DNA from: Sandaracinus amylolyticus
GTDB lineage: Bacteria > Myxococcota_A > Polyangia > Polyangiales > Sandaracinaceae
NCBI RefSeq assembly: GCF_000737325.1
Contig: NZ_CP011125.1
Coordinates: 3,782,001 to 3,846,000, forward strand
Length of the DNA stretch: 64,000 nt
Reading direction: 5' to 3'
Shown: piece by piece, positions 56,864 to 64,000 of the stretch
How positions within the stretch are numbered: the first letter of the stretch is position 1
How the letters are laid out: each line of letters opens with the position of its first letter
Notes under the pieces: model-generated
The model's input: the letters and a program-made list of their open reading frames with translations, nothing else
Database searches by the model: none
Told to the model about the DNA's origin: nothing
Program-made: the position numbers and the translations under genes

Positions 56864-57985
56864 ATGAACCTGCCGATCGAGAGACGCCCCAGCGAACGTC
56901 CGCGCGCGATGCGAGCGCGGCTCGCGCCCTCCGTGGCGTCGACGGCCATCGCGTTCCCGCGCCATCGCTACACGCAGGCCGAGCTCGCCGACGCCGCGCA
57001 GCGCGTGTTGCCCGAGGGCATGCTGCGCGACGGAGCGCTCCAGCGCTTCTTCGCGCGCGTCGGCGTCGAGCAGCGCTGTCTCGCGCTGCCCGCCGAGCGC
57101 TACGGCTCGCTGCACGGCCTCAAGGAGCGCAACGACGCGTGGCTCGAGGTCGCGATGGAGCTCGCCGAGGAGGTCGTGCAGCGCGCGCTCGACGAAGCGG
57201 GCCTGCAGGCGAGCGACGTCTCGATGCTCGCAACGACGACCGTGACCGGCATCGCGGTGCCGTCGATCGACGCGCGCCTCATGAACCGGCTGCCGTTCGA
57301 TCCGAGCCTGAAGCGGCTGCCGCTCTTCGGGCTCGGGTGCCTCGGCGGCGCGGCGGGGCTCGCGCGGGTAGCGGAGTACCTGCGCGCGTACCCCGAAGAA
57401 GCGGCGATGCTCGTCTCCGTCGAGCTCTGCTCGCTCACGTTCCAGCTCGACGACATCTCGGTCGCGAACCTCGTCTCGACCGGGCTCTTCGGCGACGGCG
57501 CGGCCGCGGTGCTGCTCGTCGGCGCGCACCATCCGCTCGCCGACCGCGCGCCGCGACCGACGGTGCTCGCGAGCCGCTCCGCGTTCTTCCCGGACACCGA
57601 GCGCGTGATGGGCTGGGACGTCGTCGACGCGGGCTTCAAGGTCGTGCTCAGCCCCGACGTGCCGAAGGTCGTCGCCGCGCACGTGCGGCCCGCGATGGAC
57701 GGTTTCCTCGCGGAGTACGGGCTCTCGCGTCGCGACGTCGAGCGCTGGGTGATGCATCCCGGTGGGCCGAAGGTCATCGACGCGCTCGAGCAGAGCCTCG
57801 AGCTCGCGCCCGACGCGCTCGAGCCGACGCGACGCAGCCTCGCGGAGGTCGGTAACCTTTCGTCGGCGTCGGTCCTCTGTCTCCTCGACGAGCATCGTCG
57901 CGCCGCGCCCGCGCCGGGCGCGCACGGCGTGCTGATGGCGATGGGCCCCGCGTTCTGCGCGGAGATGGTGTTGCTGCGCTGGTGA
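56864..57985 (+). CDS. Type III polyketide synthase (chalcone/stilbene synthase family)
   Basis: 373 residues from ATG 56864, with a GGGGGT run 8 bases before. The Cys-His-Asn triad is clear: Cys159 in GLGCLGGAAGL, His298 in VMHPGGP and Asn331 in GNLSSAS. Iterative condensation of malonyl-CoA to make alkylpyrones, alkylresorcinols or naphthols is expected; the starter is not fixed by this sequence alone. 137 bp after encapsulin; ICMT-like, FAD monooxygenase and acyltransferase genes follow. ATG 56909 would shorten the N-terminus by 15 residues. Confidence 0.92.
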   Translation: MNLPIERRPSERPRAMRARLAPSVASTAIAFPRHRYTQAELADAAQRVLPEGMLRDGALQRFFARVGVEQRCLALPAERYGSLHGLKERNDAWLEVAMELAEEVVQRALDEAGLQASDVSMLATTTVTGIAVPSIDARLMNRLPFDPSLKRLPLFGLGCLGGAAGLARVAEYLRAYPEEAAMLVSVELCSLTFQLDDISVANLVSTGLFGDGAAAVLLVGAHHPLADRAPRPTVLASRSAFFPDTERVMGWDVVDAGFKVVLSPDVPKVVAAHVRPAMDGFLAEYGLSRRDVERWVMHPGGPKVIDALEQSLELAPDALEPTRRSLAEVGNLSSASVLCLLDEHRRAAPAPGAHGVLMAMGPAFCAEMVLLRW

Positions 57986-58004
57986 TCCGAGCGAGGGGGA
58001 CGCG

Positions 58005-58577
58005 ATGAGCTCGCGGGTGGCGTTCACGATCCTCGTCGCGCTGGTCGCGACACAGAGGCTCTGGGAGGTGCGGCGCAGCGCGTGTCACGAGGCCGCGTTG
58101 CGCGCCGCGGGAGGGCGCGAGCACGCGCCCGAGCAGATGCCGTGGATGCGCGCCATCCACGCGGGATGGCTCGCCTCGATGATCGTCGAGGTGTGGGCGC
58201 TCGATCGCGTCGCCCCGACGTGGCTCGCGGCCCTCGCGTTCGTCGTGTTCCTCGCCGGGCAGGCGCTGCGCATCGCCGCGATGCGCGCGCTCGGTCCGCG
58301 CTGGACCGTGAAGGTGATCACCGTGCCCGGCGAGGTCGCGATCTCGCACGGCGTGCTCGCGCACGTGCGGCACCCGAACTACCTCGGCGTCGTGCTCGAG
58401 ATCGCGGCGCTGCCGCTCGTGCACGGCGCGTGGCTCACGTCGATCGTGTTCTCGATCGCGAACGCGATCCTCCTGCGCGCGCGCATCCGCGCCGAAGAGG
58501 CCGCGCTGCGCGCCGACGCCTCGTACGAGACCGTCCATCGCGATCGTCCGCGCTTCATCCCGGGGGCCCATGCCTGA
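58005..58577 (+). CDS. ICMT/PEMT-like membrane methyltransferase (BpsB type)
   Basis: 190 residues. Four or five hydrophobic segments, then the SAM-binding signature VRHPNYLGVVLEIAALPL of the isoprenylcysteine carboxyl methyltransferase family and a final IRAEEAALRADASYE. In Bacillus and other bacteria such a gene (bpsB) sits beside a type III PKS and O-methylates alkylpyrones. The ATG is 19 bp after the PKS stop, and its end overlaps the next gene by 8 bp. Confidence 0.92.
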   Translation: MSSRVAFTILVALVATQRLWEVRRSACHEAALRAAGGREHAPEQMPWMRAIHAGWLASMIVEVWALDRVAPTWLAALAFVVFLAGQALRIAAMRALGPRWTVKVITVPGEVAISHGVLAHVRHPNYLGVVLEIAALPLVHGAWLTSIVFSIANAILLRARIRAEEAALRADASYETVHRDRPRFIPGAHA

Positions 58578-59733
58578 ACGAACCGATCGACCCGTCGTCG
58601 TCGTGGGCGCAGGCCCGGTCGGGCTCTTCGCCGCGCTCTGTCTGCTCGCGCGCGGCGTGCGTCCGTTGGTGCTCGAGAAGCGACGCGAGCCGCGCCCCGG
58701 ATCGCGATCGATCGGCGTGCACCCGCCCTCGCTCGAGCTGCTCGACGCGCTCGGGCTCGGGCCCGCGTTCCTCGCGCGCGGCGTTCGGGTGCGGCGCGGC
58801 CACGCGTTCGGCGCGTCGGGCGAGATCGGCACGGTCAGCTTCGCGAGCTGTCCGGGCGCGCACCCGTACGTGCTCACGATCGCCCAGGAGGACACCGAGT
58901 CGATCCTCGCCGACGCGCTCGAGACGCGCGCGCCGGGCGCGCTCCAGCGCGGCGTGGAGCTCGTGTCGATCGCGCCGCACGAGCACGGCGTCGAGCTCGT
59001 CGTCCGCGACGATCACGGCACGCGCACGATCGACGCCGCTGCGATCATCGGGTGCGACGGCCGCCGCAGCGCGACGCGCGTCGCGTCCTCGATCGCCTCG
59101 CTCGGGCTCACCTACGAGGGCGCGTACGCGATGGCCGACTTCCCCGACACCACGCGCTTCGGGGACGACGCCGCGATCTTCCTCGGCGCCGGCGGGCTCG
59201 TGGAGTCGTTCCCGCTGCCGCGCCAGTGGCGGCGCTGGGTCATCCGTCGCGACGCCGAAGGGCAGGGCGACGTCACGATCGAAGAGATCGCGGACACCGT
59301 CGCACGCCGTACCGGACATCGCCTCCCGCGCAACGAAGCGCGCGCTCCGAGCGCGTTCCGCGCCGAGCGTGCGCTCGCGACCGAGCTCGCGCGCGGTCGC
59401 GTCGCGCTCGCAGGCGACGCCGCGCACGTCGTCAGTCCGATCGGAGGGCAGGGCATGAACCTCGGATGGCGCGGCGTCGCGACGCTCGCCGACGCGCTCT
59501 CGGGCGCGCTCGCACGCGGCGACGATCCCACGAGCGTGCTCGCCGCCGATGCGATCACCCGAGCGCGCGCCGCGCGCGCCGCGACCCGACGCGCCGAGCT
59601 CAACATGTGGCTCGGACGCCCGACCGCGCGCGCCGTCGATCGCGATCGCGTCGTCGCGGCGCTCCTGCTGCAGCCCGTCGCATCGGTGCTCGCCCGCGCG
59701 TTCACGATGCGCGGCCTCGAAGCCGGGGTCTGA
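58570..59733 (+). CDS. FAD-dependent monooxygenase (PHBH-like)
   Basis: 387 residues. The FAD-binding GxGxxG start PVVVVGAGPVGLFAALCLLARG, a middle IGCDGRRSATR (DG motif) and the second FAD motif GDAAHVVSPIGGQGMNLGWRG are all present, as in class A flavin monooxygenases that hydroxylate aromatic rings. It overlaps the ICMT-like gene and precedes the acyltransferase, so it likely hydroxylates the PKS product. Length about 390 is typical. Confidence 0.92.
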   Translation: MPERTDRPVVVVGAGPVGLFAALCLLARGVRPLVLEKRREPRPGSRSIGVHPPSLELLDALGLGPAFLARGVRVRRGHAFGASGEIGTVSFASCPGAHPYVLTIAQEDTESILADALETRAPGALQRGVELVSIAPHEHGVELVVRDDHGTRTIDAAAIIGCDGRRSATRVASSIASLGLTYEGAYAMADFPDTTRFGDDAAIFLGAGGLVESFPLPRQWRRWVIRRDAEGQGDVTIEEIADTVARRTGHRLPRNEARAPSAFRAERALATELARGRVALAGDAAHVVSPIGGQGMNLGWRGVATLADALSGALARGDDPTSVLAADAITRARAARAATRRAELNMWLGRPTARAVDRDRVVAALLLQPVASVLARAFTMRGLEAGV

Positions 59734-59737
59734 CGCG

Positions 59738-60622
59738 GTGCCGCCGCACCGCCCGCTCGCGCTCGATCACGTCCCCGAGTTCCCGCACGCGTCGTTCGCG
59801 CACATCGCGCACGCGCTCCACGACGCGCTCGCGCCCGATCCGCGCGGCTTCGATCCCTACGCGCTCGATCGCCGCGATCCCGCGCTCGTCCGCGAGGCGC
59901 TCCCCGCGCTCGAGTGGTTCTCGCGGCGCTACGTGCGCCTGCGCGCGTCCGGCCTCGAGCACCTCCACGCCGCGCCCGCGCTGCTCGTCGCCAACCACAA
60001 CGGCGGCGTGATGGGCCCCGACCTCTTCTGCACGATGGCGACGCTGTGGCGCACCCTCGGCGCCGACGCGCCGCTCTACGCGATGGCGCACGACTTCGCG
60101 ATGCGCCGCGTGCTCCCGCTCGGGCGTCTGCTCCAGCGCATCGGCGCGATGCGCGCCGACCCCGCGAACGCGCTGCGCGTGCTGCGCGACGGAGGTCGCG
60201 TGCTGGTCTACCCGGGCGGCGATCTCGACGCGTTCCGACACTTCCGCGCGCGCGATCGCATCGTGTTCGGCGCGCGCGTCGGGTTCGTGCGCATCGCGCA
60301 GACCGCGCGCGTCCCGATCGTCCCCATCGTCACCCAGGGCGCGCACCGCAGCGCGCTGATCGTGCACGAGGGCGAGTGGCTCGCGCGCGCGCTCGGGCTC
60401 ACGCGATGGAGCCGCCTGCAGCGCTTTCCCATCGCGCTCGCGCTCCCGTGGATCGTCGCGCCCGGCCCGTGGATGCCCTACTTCCCGCTCCCGTTCACGA
60501 TCCGCCTCCGCGTGCTCCCGCCGATCGACGCGCCACCCGACGCCGATCCCGCCGCGATCCGCGACGACGTCGTCGCGCGCATGCAAGCCGCGATGGACGA
60601 CCTCTCCGGAGCGCGGCGATGA
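59738..60622 (+). CDS. PlsC-like lysophospholipid acyltransferase family protein
   Basis: 294 residues from GTG 59738. The acyltransferase motif I reads NHNGGVMGPD instead of the usual NHxxxxD, the form seen in a bacterial LPLAT subgroup. Motif III is VYPGGDLDAF (in place of FPEGxR). VPIVPIVTQGAH follows, and a hydrophobic region (WIVAPGPWMPYFPLPF) may be a membrane-binding surface. It probably transfers an acyl chain to a lipid or polyketide acceptor. 4 bp before the hydrolase (ATG overlap). Confidence 0.85.
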   Translation: MPPHRPLALDHVPEFPHASFAHIAHALHDALAPDPRGFDPYALDRRDPALVREALPALEWFSRRYVRLRASGLEHLHAAPALLVANHNGGVMGPDLFCTMATLWRTLGADAPLYAMAHDFAMRRVLPLGRLLQRIGAMRADPANALRVLRDGGRVLVYPGGDLDAFRHFRARDRIVFGARVGFVRIAQTARVPIVPIVTQGAHRSALIVHEGEWLARALGLTRWSRLQRFPIALALPWIVAPGPWMPYFPLPFTIRLRVLPPIDAPPDADPAAIRDDVVARMQAAMDDLSGARR

Positions 60623-61425
60623 CCGAGATCGAGCGCACGCCGATCGAGGGCGGCGCGTTCGCGTGCGTCGCGCACGACGGTCCGCGCGATGCGCCCGCGG
60701 TCGTCGTCATCCCGCCGCTCGGCATGCCCGCCGCGGTCGTCGATCCCTTCGTCGCGCACCTCGCGACCGCACTGCGCGTCGTCACGATCGAGCTGCCGGG
60801 CGCGGGCTACGCGAGCGGTGCGCGCGCCGGCTGGGGGACGCGCGATCTCGCGCGCGCCGTCGAGCAGGTCCTCGCGGCGCACGCGATCCCGCGCGCGCAC
60901 CTGTTCGGCATCTCGCTCGGCGGGATGATCGCGCAGTGGGTCGCGATCGATCACGCCGAGCGCGTCGATCGCCTCGTCCTCGCGTCGACCGCCGCGCACG
61001 GCATCGGCGCCGCCCTCACGAACCTCCCCGCGAAGATCGTCCTCGCGAAGGCCGCGCTCTCGCCCGAGCCCGGCGCCACGCTCGCGCGCGCGATCGTCTC
61101 CGACCACGTGCGCGAGGATCCCGACGCGATGGGACGCATCGAGGCCGCGATCGCCGAGCAGCCGCGCGACGCCGAGGAGATCGCGTGGCTCGCCGCGGCC
61201 GCGGCCGCGCACGACACGCGCGCATGCCTCGCGACGATCCACGCACCGACGTTGATCCTCACCGGCGCGCGCGACGCGCTCATCCCGTCCTCGGTGCAAG
61301 ACGACCTGCACGCCGGCATCACCGGCGCCCAGCGCGTCACCATCGACGACGCGGGCCACGACGTCGTCCTCGATCAGCCGCGCGCGACTGCGGACGCGGT
61401 GCTCGCGTTCCTGCAGCGCGCGTGA
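60619..61425 (+). CDS. Alpha/beta hydrolase
   Basis: 268 residues. Strand-turn-helix core: nucleophile elbow GISLGGM (Ser of GxSxG), oxyanion region VIPPLGMPAAV, the acid in LTGARDALIP and the His in DDAGHDVVLD. The family is broad, so esterase, lactonase or thioesterase activity cannot be separated. Overlaps the acyltransferase by 4 bp and is the last gene of the 53.8-61.4 kb run. It could cyclise or release a polyketide intermediate; that is inference. Confidence 0.88.
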   Translation: MTEIERTPIEGGAFACVAHDGPRDAPAVVVIPPLGMPAAVVDPFVAHLATALRVVTIELPGAGYASGARAGWGTRDLARAVEQVLAAHAIPRAHLFGISLGGMIAQWVAIDHAERVDRLVLASTAAHGIGAALTNLPAKIVLAKAALSPEPGATLARAIVSDHVREDPDAMGRIEAAIAEQPRDAEEIAWLAAAAAAHDTRACLATIHAPTLILTGARDALIPSSVQDDLHAGITGAQRVTIDDAGHDVVLDQPRATADAVLAFLQRA

Positions 61426-61488
61426 TCCCCCGCGCGCCGCACCGGCGCCACGCCCGGCGCACGGAGCGCCCTCCGCTCCACACGCCGA

Positions 61489-61848
61489 TCAGCGCTGCGC
61501 TGCCGTCGCGCGACGAGGACGCCCGCGGAGCCGCAGCGCGAGCTCGATCAGCGCGAGCGTGAACGCGTCCGCCGCGTCGTCGGCGCGCGGCCCGGCGCCG
61601 CGCTCGTGCGCATCGCGCCAGCCGCTTCGCGCCGCGAGCGCTCGCAGCACCGCTCGGGCGAGCTCCGCGTCGGGCCGCACGTGCCCGATCACGCTCGCGA
61701 GCTCGCCGACGACCCGCTCGAGCTGCGCCTCGAGCGCGCGCCGATCGGTCGTCGGTCCCGCATCGTCGATCGCGGTCTGCAGCGCGAGGAAGCGCTCCGC
61801 GAGCCGGCGGAGGCGCGCGTCGACGAGGCTCAGGACGGGGGCGCTCAC
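61489..61848 (-). CDS. Small helical protein, paralogue of the 61966 product
   Basis: 119 residues from GTG 61848 (start uncertain; no clear ribosome site). Mostly helices: LRRLAERFLALQTAIDDAG, then LEAQLERVVGELASVIGHV, then LARAVLRALAARSGW. The order and spacing of LxxQxxIDD, ERLxxxRELA-like and a terminal SW resemble the divergently transcribed gene at 61966. No domain recognised. Function unknown. Confidence 0.55.
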   Translation of the reverse strand: MSAPVLSLVDARLRRLAERFLALQTAIDDAGPTTDRRALEAQLERVVGELASVIGHVRPDAELARAVLRALAARSGWRDAHERGAGPRADDAADAFTLALIELALRLRGRPRRATAAQR

Positions 61849-61965
61849 GACCAGGACAGCTACGCACCGGTCGACGGACGTCCAGCGACGGAAGGGCCTC
61901 TGCGCGCGGGACCCACGAGGGAGACGAGCACGTTCCTGGCCCGCCATCTGCTTCGTCTGTGTGGC

Positions 61966-62367
61966 ATGAGCCTTCTGGCCCGTCTGACGGAGCTCCGCGC
62001 CCGTCGCGTCGGTCGCGCGCTGCTCGAGATCCAGCAGGGCATCGACGACTGCGTCCTCGACCCGGGCTCGTGCGACGAGACGCAGTTCGAGCGGCTGTGC
62101 GTCCTCCGCGAGCTCGCGATGATGCAGATCGAGCACCTCTCCCGGCGGGTGAGGCGCGATAGGACGCTCCGCGGCGCGCTGGAGGCCGTGTGCCGCGCAT
62201 ACCAGAGCTGGGCCGACGAAGAGCCCGGCACCGAGCGGGAGCCGGAGTGCGCGGACGAGCTCGCGAGCCGCATCGTCGAGCTGCGCGAGACCATCGACCG
62301 CGTCGAGGCCGCCGAGCGCCCGCCCGAAGCAGCCGCGCCCGTCGTCATCGCATCCCTGCGCCGCTGA
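61966..62367 (+). CDS. Small helical protein, paralogue of the 61489 product
   Basis: 133 residues from ATG 61966. Helical, with ALLEIQQGIDDCVLDPG, FERLCVLRELAMMQIEHLS and LRGALEAVCRAYQSW. The arrangement of LxxQxxIDD, ERLxxLRELA and QSW is shared with the divergent gene 117 bp away. Three or four Cys residues (DDC, GSC, RLC, AVC) could form disulfides or bind metal. No domain recognised. It lies head to head with its paralogue, so both may use one promoter region. Confidence 0.6.
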   Translation: MSLLARLTELRARRVGRALLEIQQGIDDCVLDPGSCDETQFERLCVLRELAMMQIEHLSRRVRRDRTLRGALEAVCRAYQSWADEEPGTEREPECADELASRIVELRETIDRVEAAERPPEAAAPVVIASLRR

Positions 62368-62388
62368 CGTCGCGCGCGGCCCCCCGGC

Positions 62389-62682
62389 TCACGCTTCGAC
62401 CGTCATCGACTTGATCGCGCTGCTGCCCGCGAGGTCGCGCGTCACCACCGGCACGCCCGCGAGCGCTCGCTCCTCGCCCGCCCTCGTCCGCAGCACCGGC
62501 GCCAGGAGCGGGGCGGCGAGCACGCAGTGGATGCGCACCGCCCGCATCAGCTCGAGCGCCTCGTCCACGCGCTCGGCCACCAGCACACACGCGCCGTGGA
62601 GGAAGAGGTCCAGCACCAACTCGCTGCGCACCCCTTCGTCGGGCTCGACCACCAACAGGGTCACTCCAGTGAGCTCGTACAC
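62389..62682 (-). CDS. Degenerate response-regulator receiver-like protein
   Basis: 97 residues from GTG 62682; a second GTG at 62664 is possible. Beta1 VTLLVVEPDEG and the following DLFLHGACVLVAERVDEALELM helix fit a receiver domain, but the phosphoacceptor position reads VLAAPLL, with no Asp. The conserved Lys is not evident. So it is unlikely to be phosphorylated and may act as a phosphorylation-independent pseudo-receiver, or be decaying. No partner next to it. Confidence 0.5.
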   Translation of the reverse strand: MYELTGVTLLVVEPDEGVRSELVLDLFLHGACVLVAERVDEALELMRAVRIHCVLAAPLLAPVLRTRAGEERALAGVPVVTRDLAGSSAIKSMTVEA

Positions 62683-62714
62683 CTCTCGTCAGATGGGCGC
62701 CGCGGACCCTCCCG

Positions 62715-63416
62715 TCACCCCTGGTCTCGGGGGGGCACGCGCCAGAACGCGTTGCGCGTCTCGCCGCAGCGCACCTCTTCCCAGCCCGCGCGCTGCGCGC
62801 GCTCCCAGTCGACGCCCGAGCGCATGCCCCAGTGGTCCACCGGGCCTTCGCACTGCGACATCAGCTCGCCGCGCACGATCAGCCCCGCGGCCTCGTACAG
62901 CGCGAGCCAGCGGTCGCGGTAGGCGCCCCACGGTGCGTGCCGCACCACGCGCGCTTCACCTCGTCGTCGGATCGTGATGACGCTCGGCCAGCCGTCCGGA
63001 CGACGGCCGTCGCGCCGGAGGTGTGCGACCCAGGCGCGCGGGTCGCGCCGCTCGCGGTCGAACACGCGGTTCGAGTAGGCGCGCGCCGCCCATGTGAACG
63101 ACGCGCCCGCGCGCCGCGCGCGGCTCGTCAGCACGTCGTGGATCGCCGCGCACTCCTCCGGGCTCCCGCTCAAGCCGATCTCCGACGCGCACACGCGCGC
63201 GAGCGCGAGCTGGGCGTCGACTCGCTCGGGGCGCGCCACCGCGGCGCGCTCGGTGGTCGCGACGAGCTCGGTCTGCTGCGCTTCGACTGCGGCGCTGCTC
63301 CCGGCCCCGAGCGCGAGCCCTCCGGCGAGCACCAGCGCGACCCGTGTCTTCCCTCGCCGTCGGCGCGTGTGACGGCTGCTGGCGGTTCTAGTCGTACTGA
63401 ACGGAAGGTCGGTCAT
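62715..63416 (-). CDS. Exported protein, unknown function
   Basis: 233 residues. An Arg-rich n-region and a hydrophobic core (VALVLAGGLALGAGS) ending AVEA|QQ make a signal peptide. The mature part has LARVCASEIGLSGSPEECAAIHDVLTSRARR, then VFDRERRDPRAWVAHL, with Trp-rich segments and four Cys residues. The pattern is slightly reminiscent of SleB-type cell-wall hydrolases, but I would not assign that. No neighbouring operon; the gene ends 32 bp from the degenerate receiver. Confidence 0.6.
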   Translation of the reverse strand: MTDLPFSTTRTASSRHTRRRRGKTRVALVLAGGLALGAGSSAAVEAQQTELVATTERAAVARPERVDAQLALARVCASEIGLSGSPEECAAIHDVLTSRARRAGASFTWAARAYSNRVFDRERRDPRAWVAHLRRDGRRPDGWPSVITIRRRGEARVVRHAPWGAYRDRWLALYEAAGLIVRGELMSQCEGPVDHWGMRSGVDWERAQRAGWEEVRCGETRNAFWRVPPRDQG

Positions 63417-63699
63417 GGCGCCGTGGGATGAGCACCAGCGCGCGCCGTTGCAAGGAAACGTGGCGTATGGCCACGGGGGTCCAACTACCTGGGCCTACAC
63501 GTCGGACATGTGGACAACGTTCTGCAAGCCTGCGCGAACGTGGCGGGAATCGGCGATATGCGATGCGCCAGTCGCATGAGGAGTTTTCTCACGGTGCGCC
63601 CGTGACACGAGCTCTCGACGCCGTCGGCCGGACGGTTGCAACCGGTCTCGCGCGAGGGTAGAGCGCGGTCCTCTCGCCGTCCCCCCTCGGAGCCTCGCC
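63417..63699. other. Intergenic region between divergent genes
   Basis: No gene supported. Contains the small hairpin CGTGGC/GCCACG at 63459-63475 and another, TCACGG/CCGTGA, near 63592-63608. Promoters for both flanking genes must lie here but none stands out. Confidence 0.4.
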
Positions 63700-64000
63700 G
63701 TGGCCAAGCCGAAGAAGCTTCCTCCTCCCTCGGTCCCCGACGCATCGCAAGCCGTCGCGCAAGCGGAGACTCCGCGGATCAAGTGGAACGTCATCGCGCA
63801 GATCGCGCTCGCGGTCGTCGTCGTCTGGGCGCTCGCGATCGGCGCGATCCCCTACGTCGGCTACTGGGGCGTCGGGATCGTCGGCGTGCTCACCGCCGTG
63901 CTGATCGGCTTCGGCATCTGGATCTGGCGCTTCACGCGTCGCCAGCAGCGCATCATGGACGTGCTGAAGCAGGCGACCGACGACGAGGGACGCCGCGCGG
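63700..64000 (+). CDS. N-terminal part of a small membrane protein (cut by right edge)
   Basis: 100 residues visible from GTG 63700, which follows GGAG at 63690-63693. A Lys/Pro-rich start (AKPKKLPPPSVP) leads to two adjacent hydrophobic helices (about 33-50 and 56-76, separated by PYVGYWG) and a basic amphipathic part (RFTRRQQRIMDVLKQATDDEGRR). Rest lies outside the window. Family unknown. Confidence 0.7.
   Translation, partial: MAKPKKLPPPSVPDASQAVAQAETPRIKWNVIAQIALAVVVVWALAIGAIPYVGYWGVGIVGVLTAVLIGFGIWIWRFTRRQQRIMDVLKQATDDEGRRA

Overview
The window is very GC-rich bacterial chromosome. Genes are packed on both strands and use G or C at almost every third codon position. The gene content points to a myxobacterium (Deltaproteobacteria/Myxococcota), most like the Sandaracinus group. 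The signs are an FHA-DUF4388 protein, three Hanks-type Ser/Thr kinases with different tails, CarD, a PilZ protein, a very long TPR protein, Asp/Ala/Ser-rich and Cys-rich lipoproteins, and a RAYT-type HUH protein. The taxonomic placement is inferred from gene content only.

Layout. 1-5.2 kb: a secreted HExxH/beta-propeller protein cut by the left edge, an FHA-DUF4388 protein, kinase 1, and a 43-bp tandem array. 5.2-10.7 kb: a divergent EgtD-like methyltransferase, a lipoprotein, a J-like protein, a PilZ protein, RNase G and CarD. 10.9-17.7 kb: a small membrane protein, two hotdog thioesterases, glutaminase, a receiver protein, a globin, a 41-bp tandem array and a 980-residue TPR protein. 17.9-21.1 kb: the run roadblock-aroQ-accB-accC and a tRNA-Leu with an AAG anticodon. 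21.3-28.9 kb: a Cys-rich repeat lipoprotein, kinase 2, two SCP2-like proteins, a TonB-like protein, a DUF1517 protein, PgeF, a RAYT protein and a thioesterase. 28.9-38.3 kb: accD-folC; the minus-strand run HAD phosphatase-nadC-birA; a CPBP protease; and the run TlpA-like protein, FecR-like lipoprotein, kinase 3. A 22-bp tandem array follows kinase 3. 38.6-47.6 kb: miaB-VanZ-gamma carbonic anhydrase, a DJ-1 protein, LepA, an RHH regulator, twin Asp-rich lipoproteins, RluB and two identical initiator tRNA genes. 47.6-53.8 kb: a Tdi1-like protein, a PEBP lipoprotein, a WecG/TagA glycosyltransferase, a saccharopine-dehydrogenase-like reductase, a THUMP methyltransferase and a SnoaL-like lipoprotein. 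53.8-61.4 kb: one long same-strand run of a CrtI-like FAD protein, encapsulated ferritin, encapsulin shell, type III PKS, ICMT-like methyltransferase, FAD monooxygenase, acyltransferase and alpha/beta hydrolase. 61.4-64 kb: two divergent paralogous small proteins, a degenerate receiver, a secreted protein of unknown function and a truncated membrane protein.

How genes work together. The accB-accC and accD-folC blocks and birA supply biotin-dependent acetyl-CoA carboxylase and its biotin ligase; no accA is seen here. EncFtn overlaps the encapsulin gene by 4 bp and carries a C-terminal targeting peptide, so the pair should make an iron-storing nanocompartment. The genes behind it look like a type III polyketide pathway with tailoring enzymes. 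Kinases 1-3, the FHA protein, the receiver-like proteins, PilZ and roadblock suggest dense regulation.

The least ordinary items are three intergenic tandem arrays of different sequence and period (43, 41 and 21-22 bp), a short motif shared by two intergenic sites, an EgtD relative that has lost histidine-recognition residues, the encapsulin-to-type III PKS run, and the A34 tRNA-Leu.
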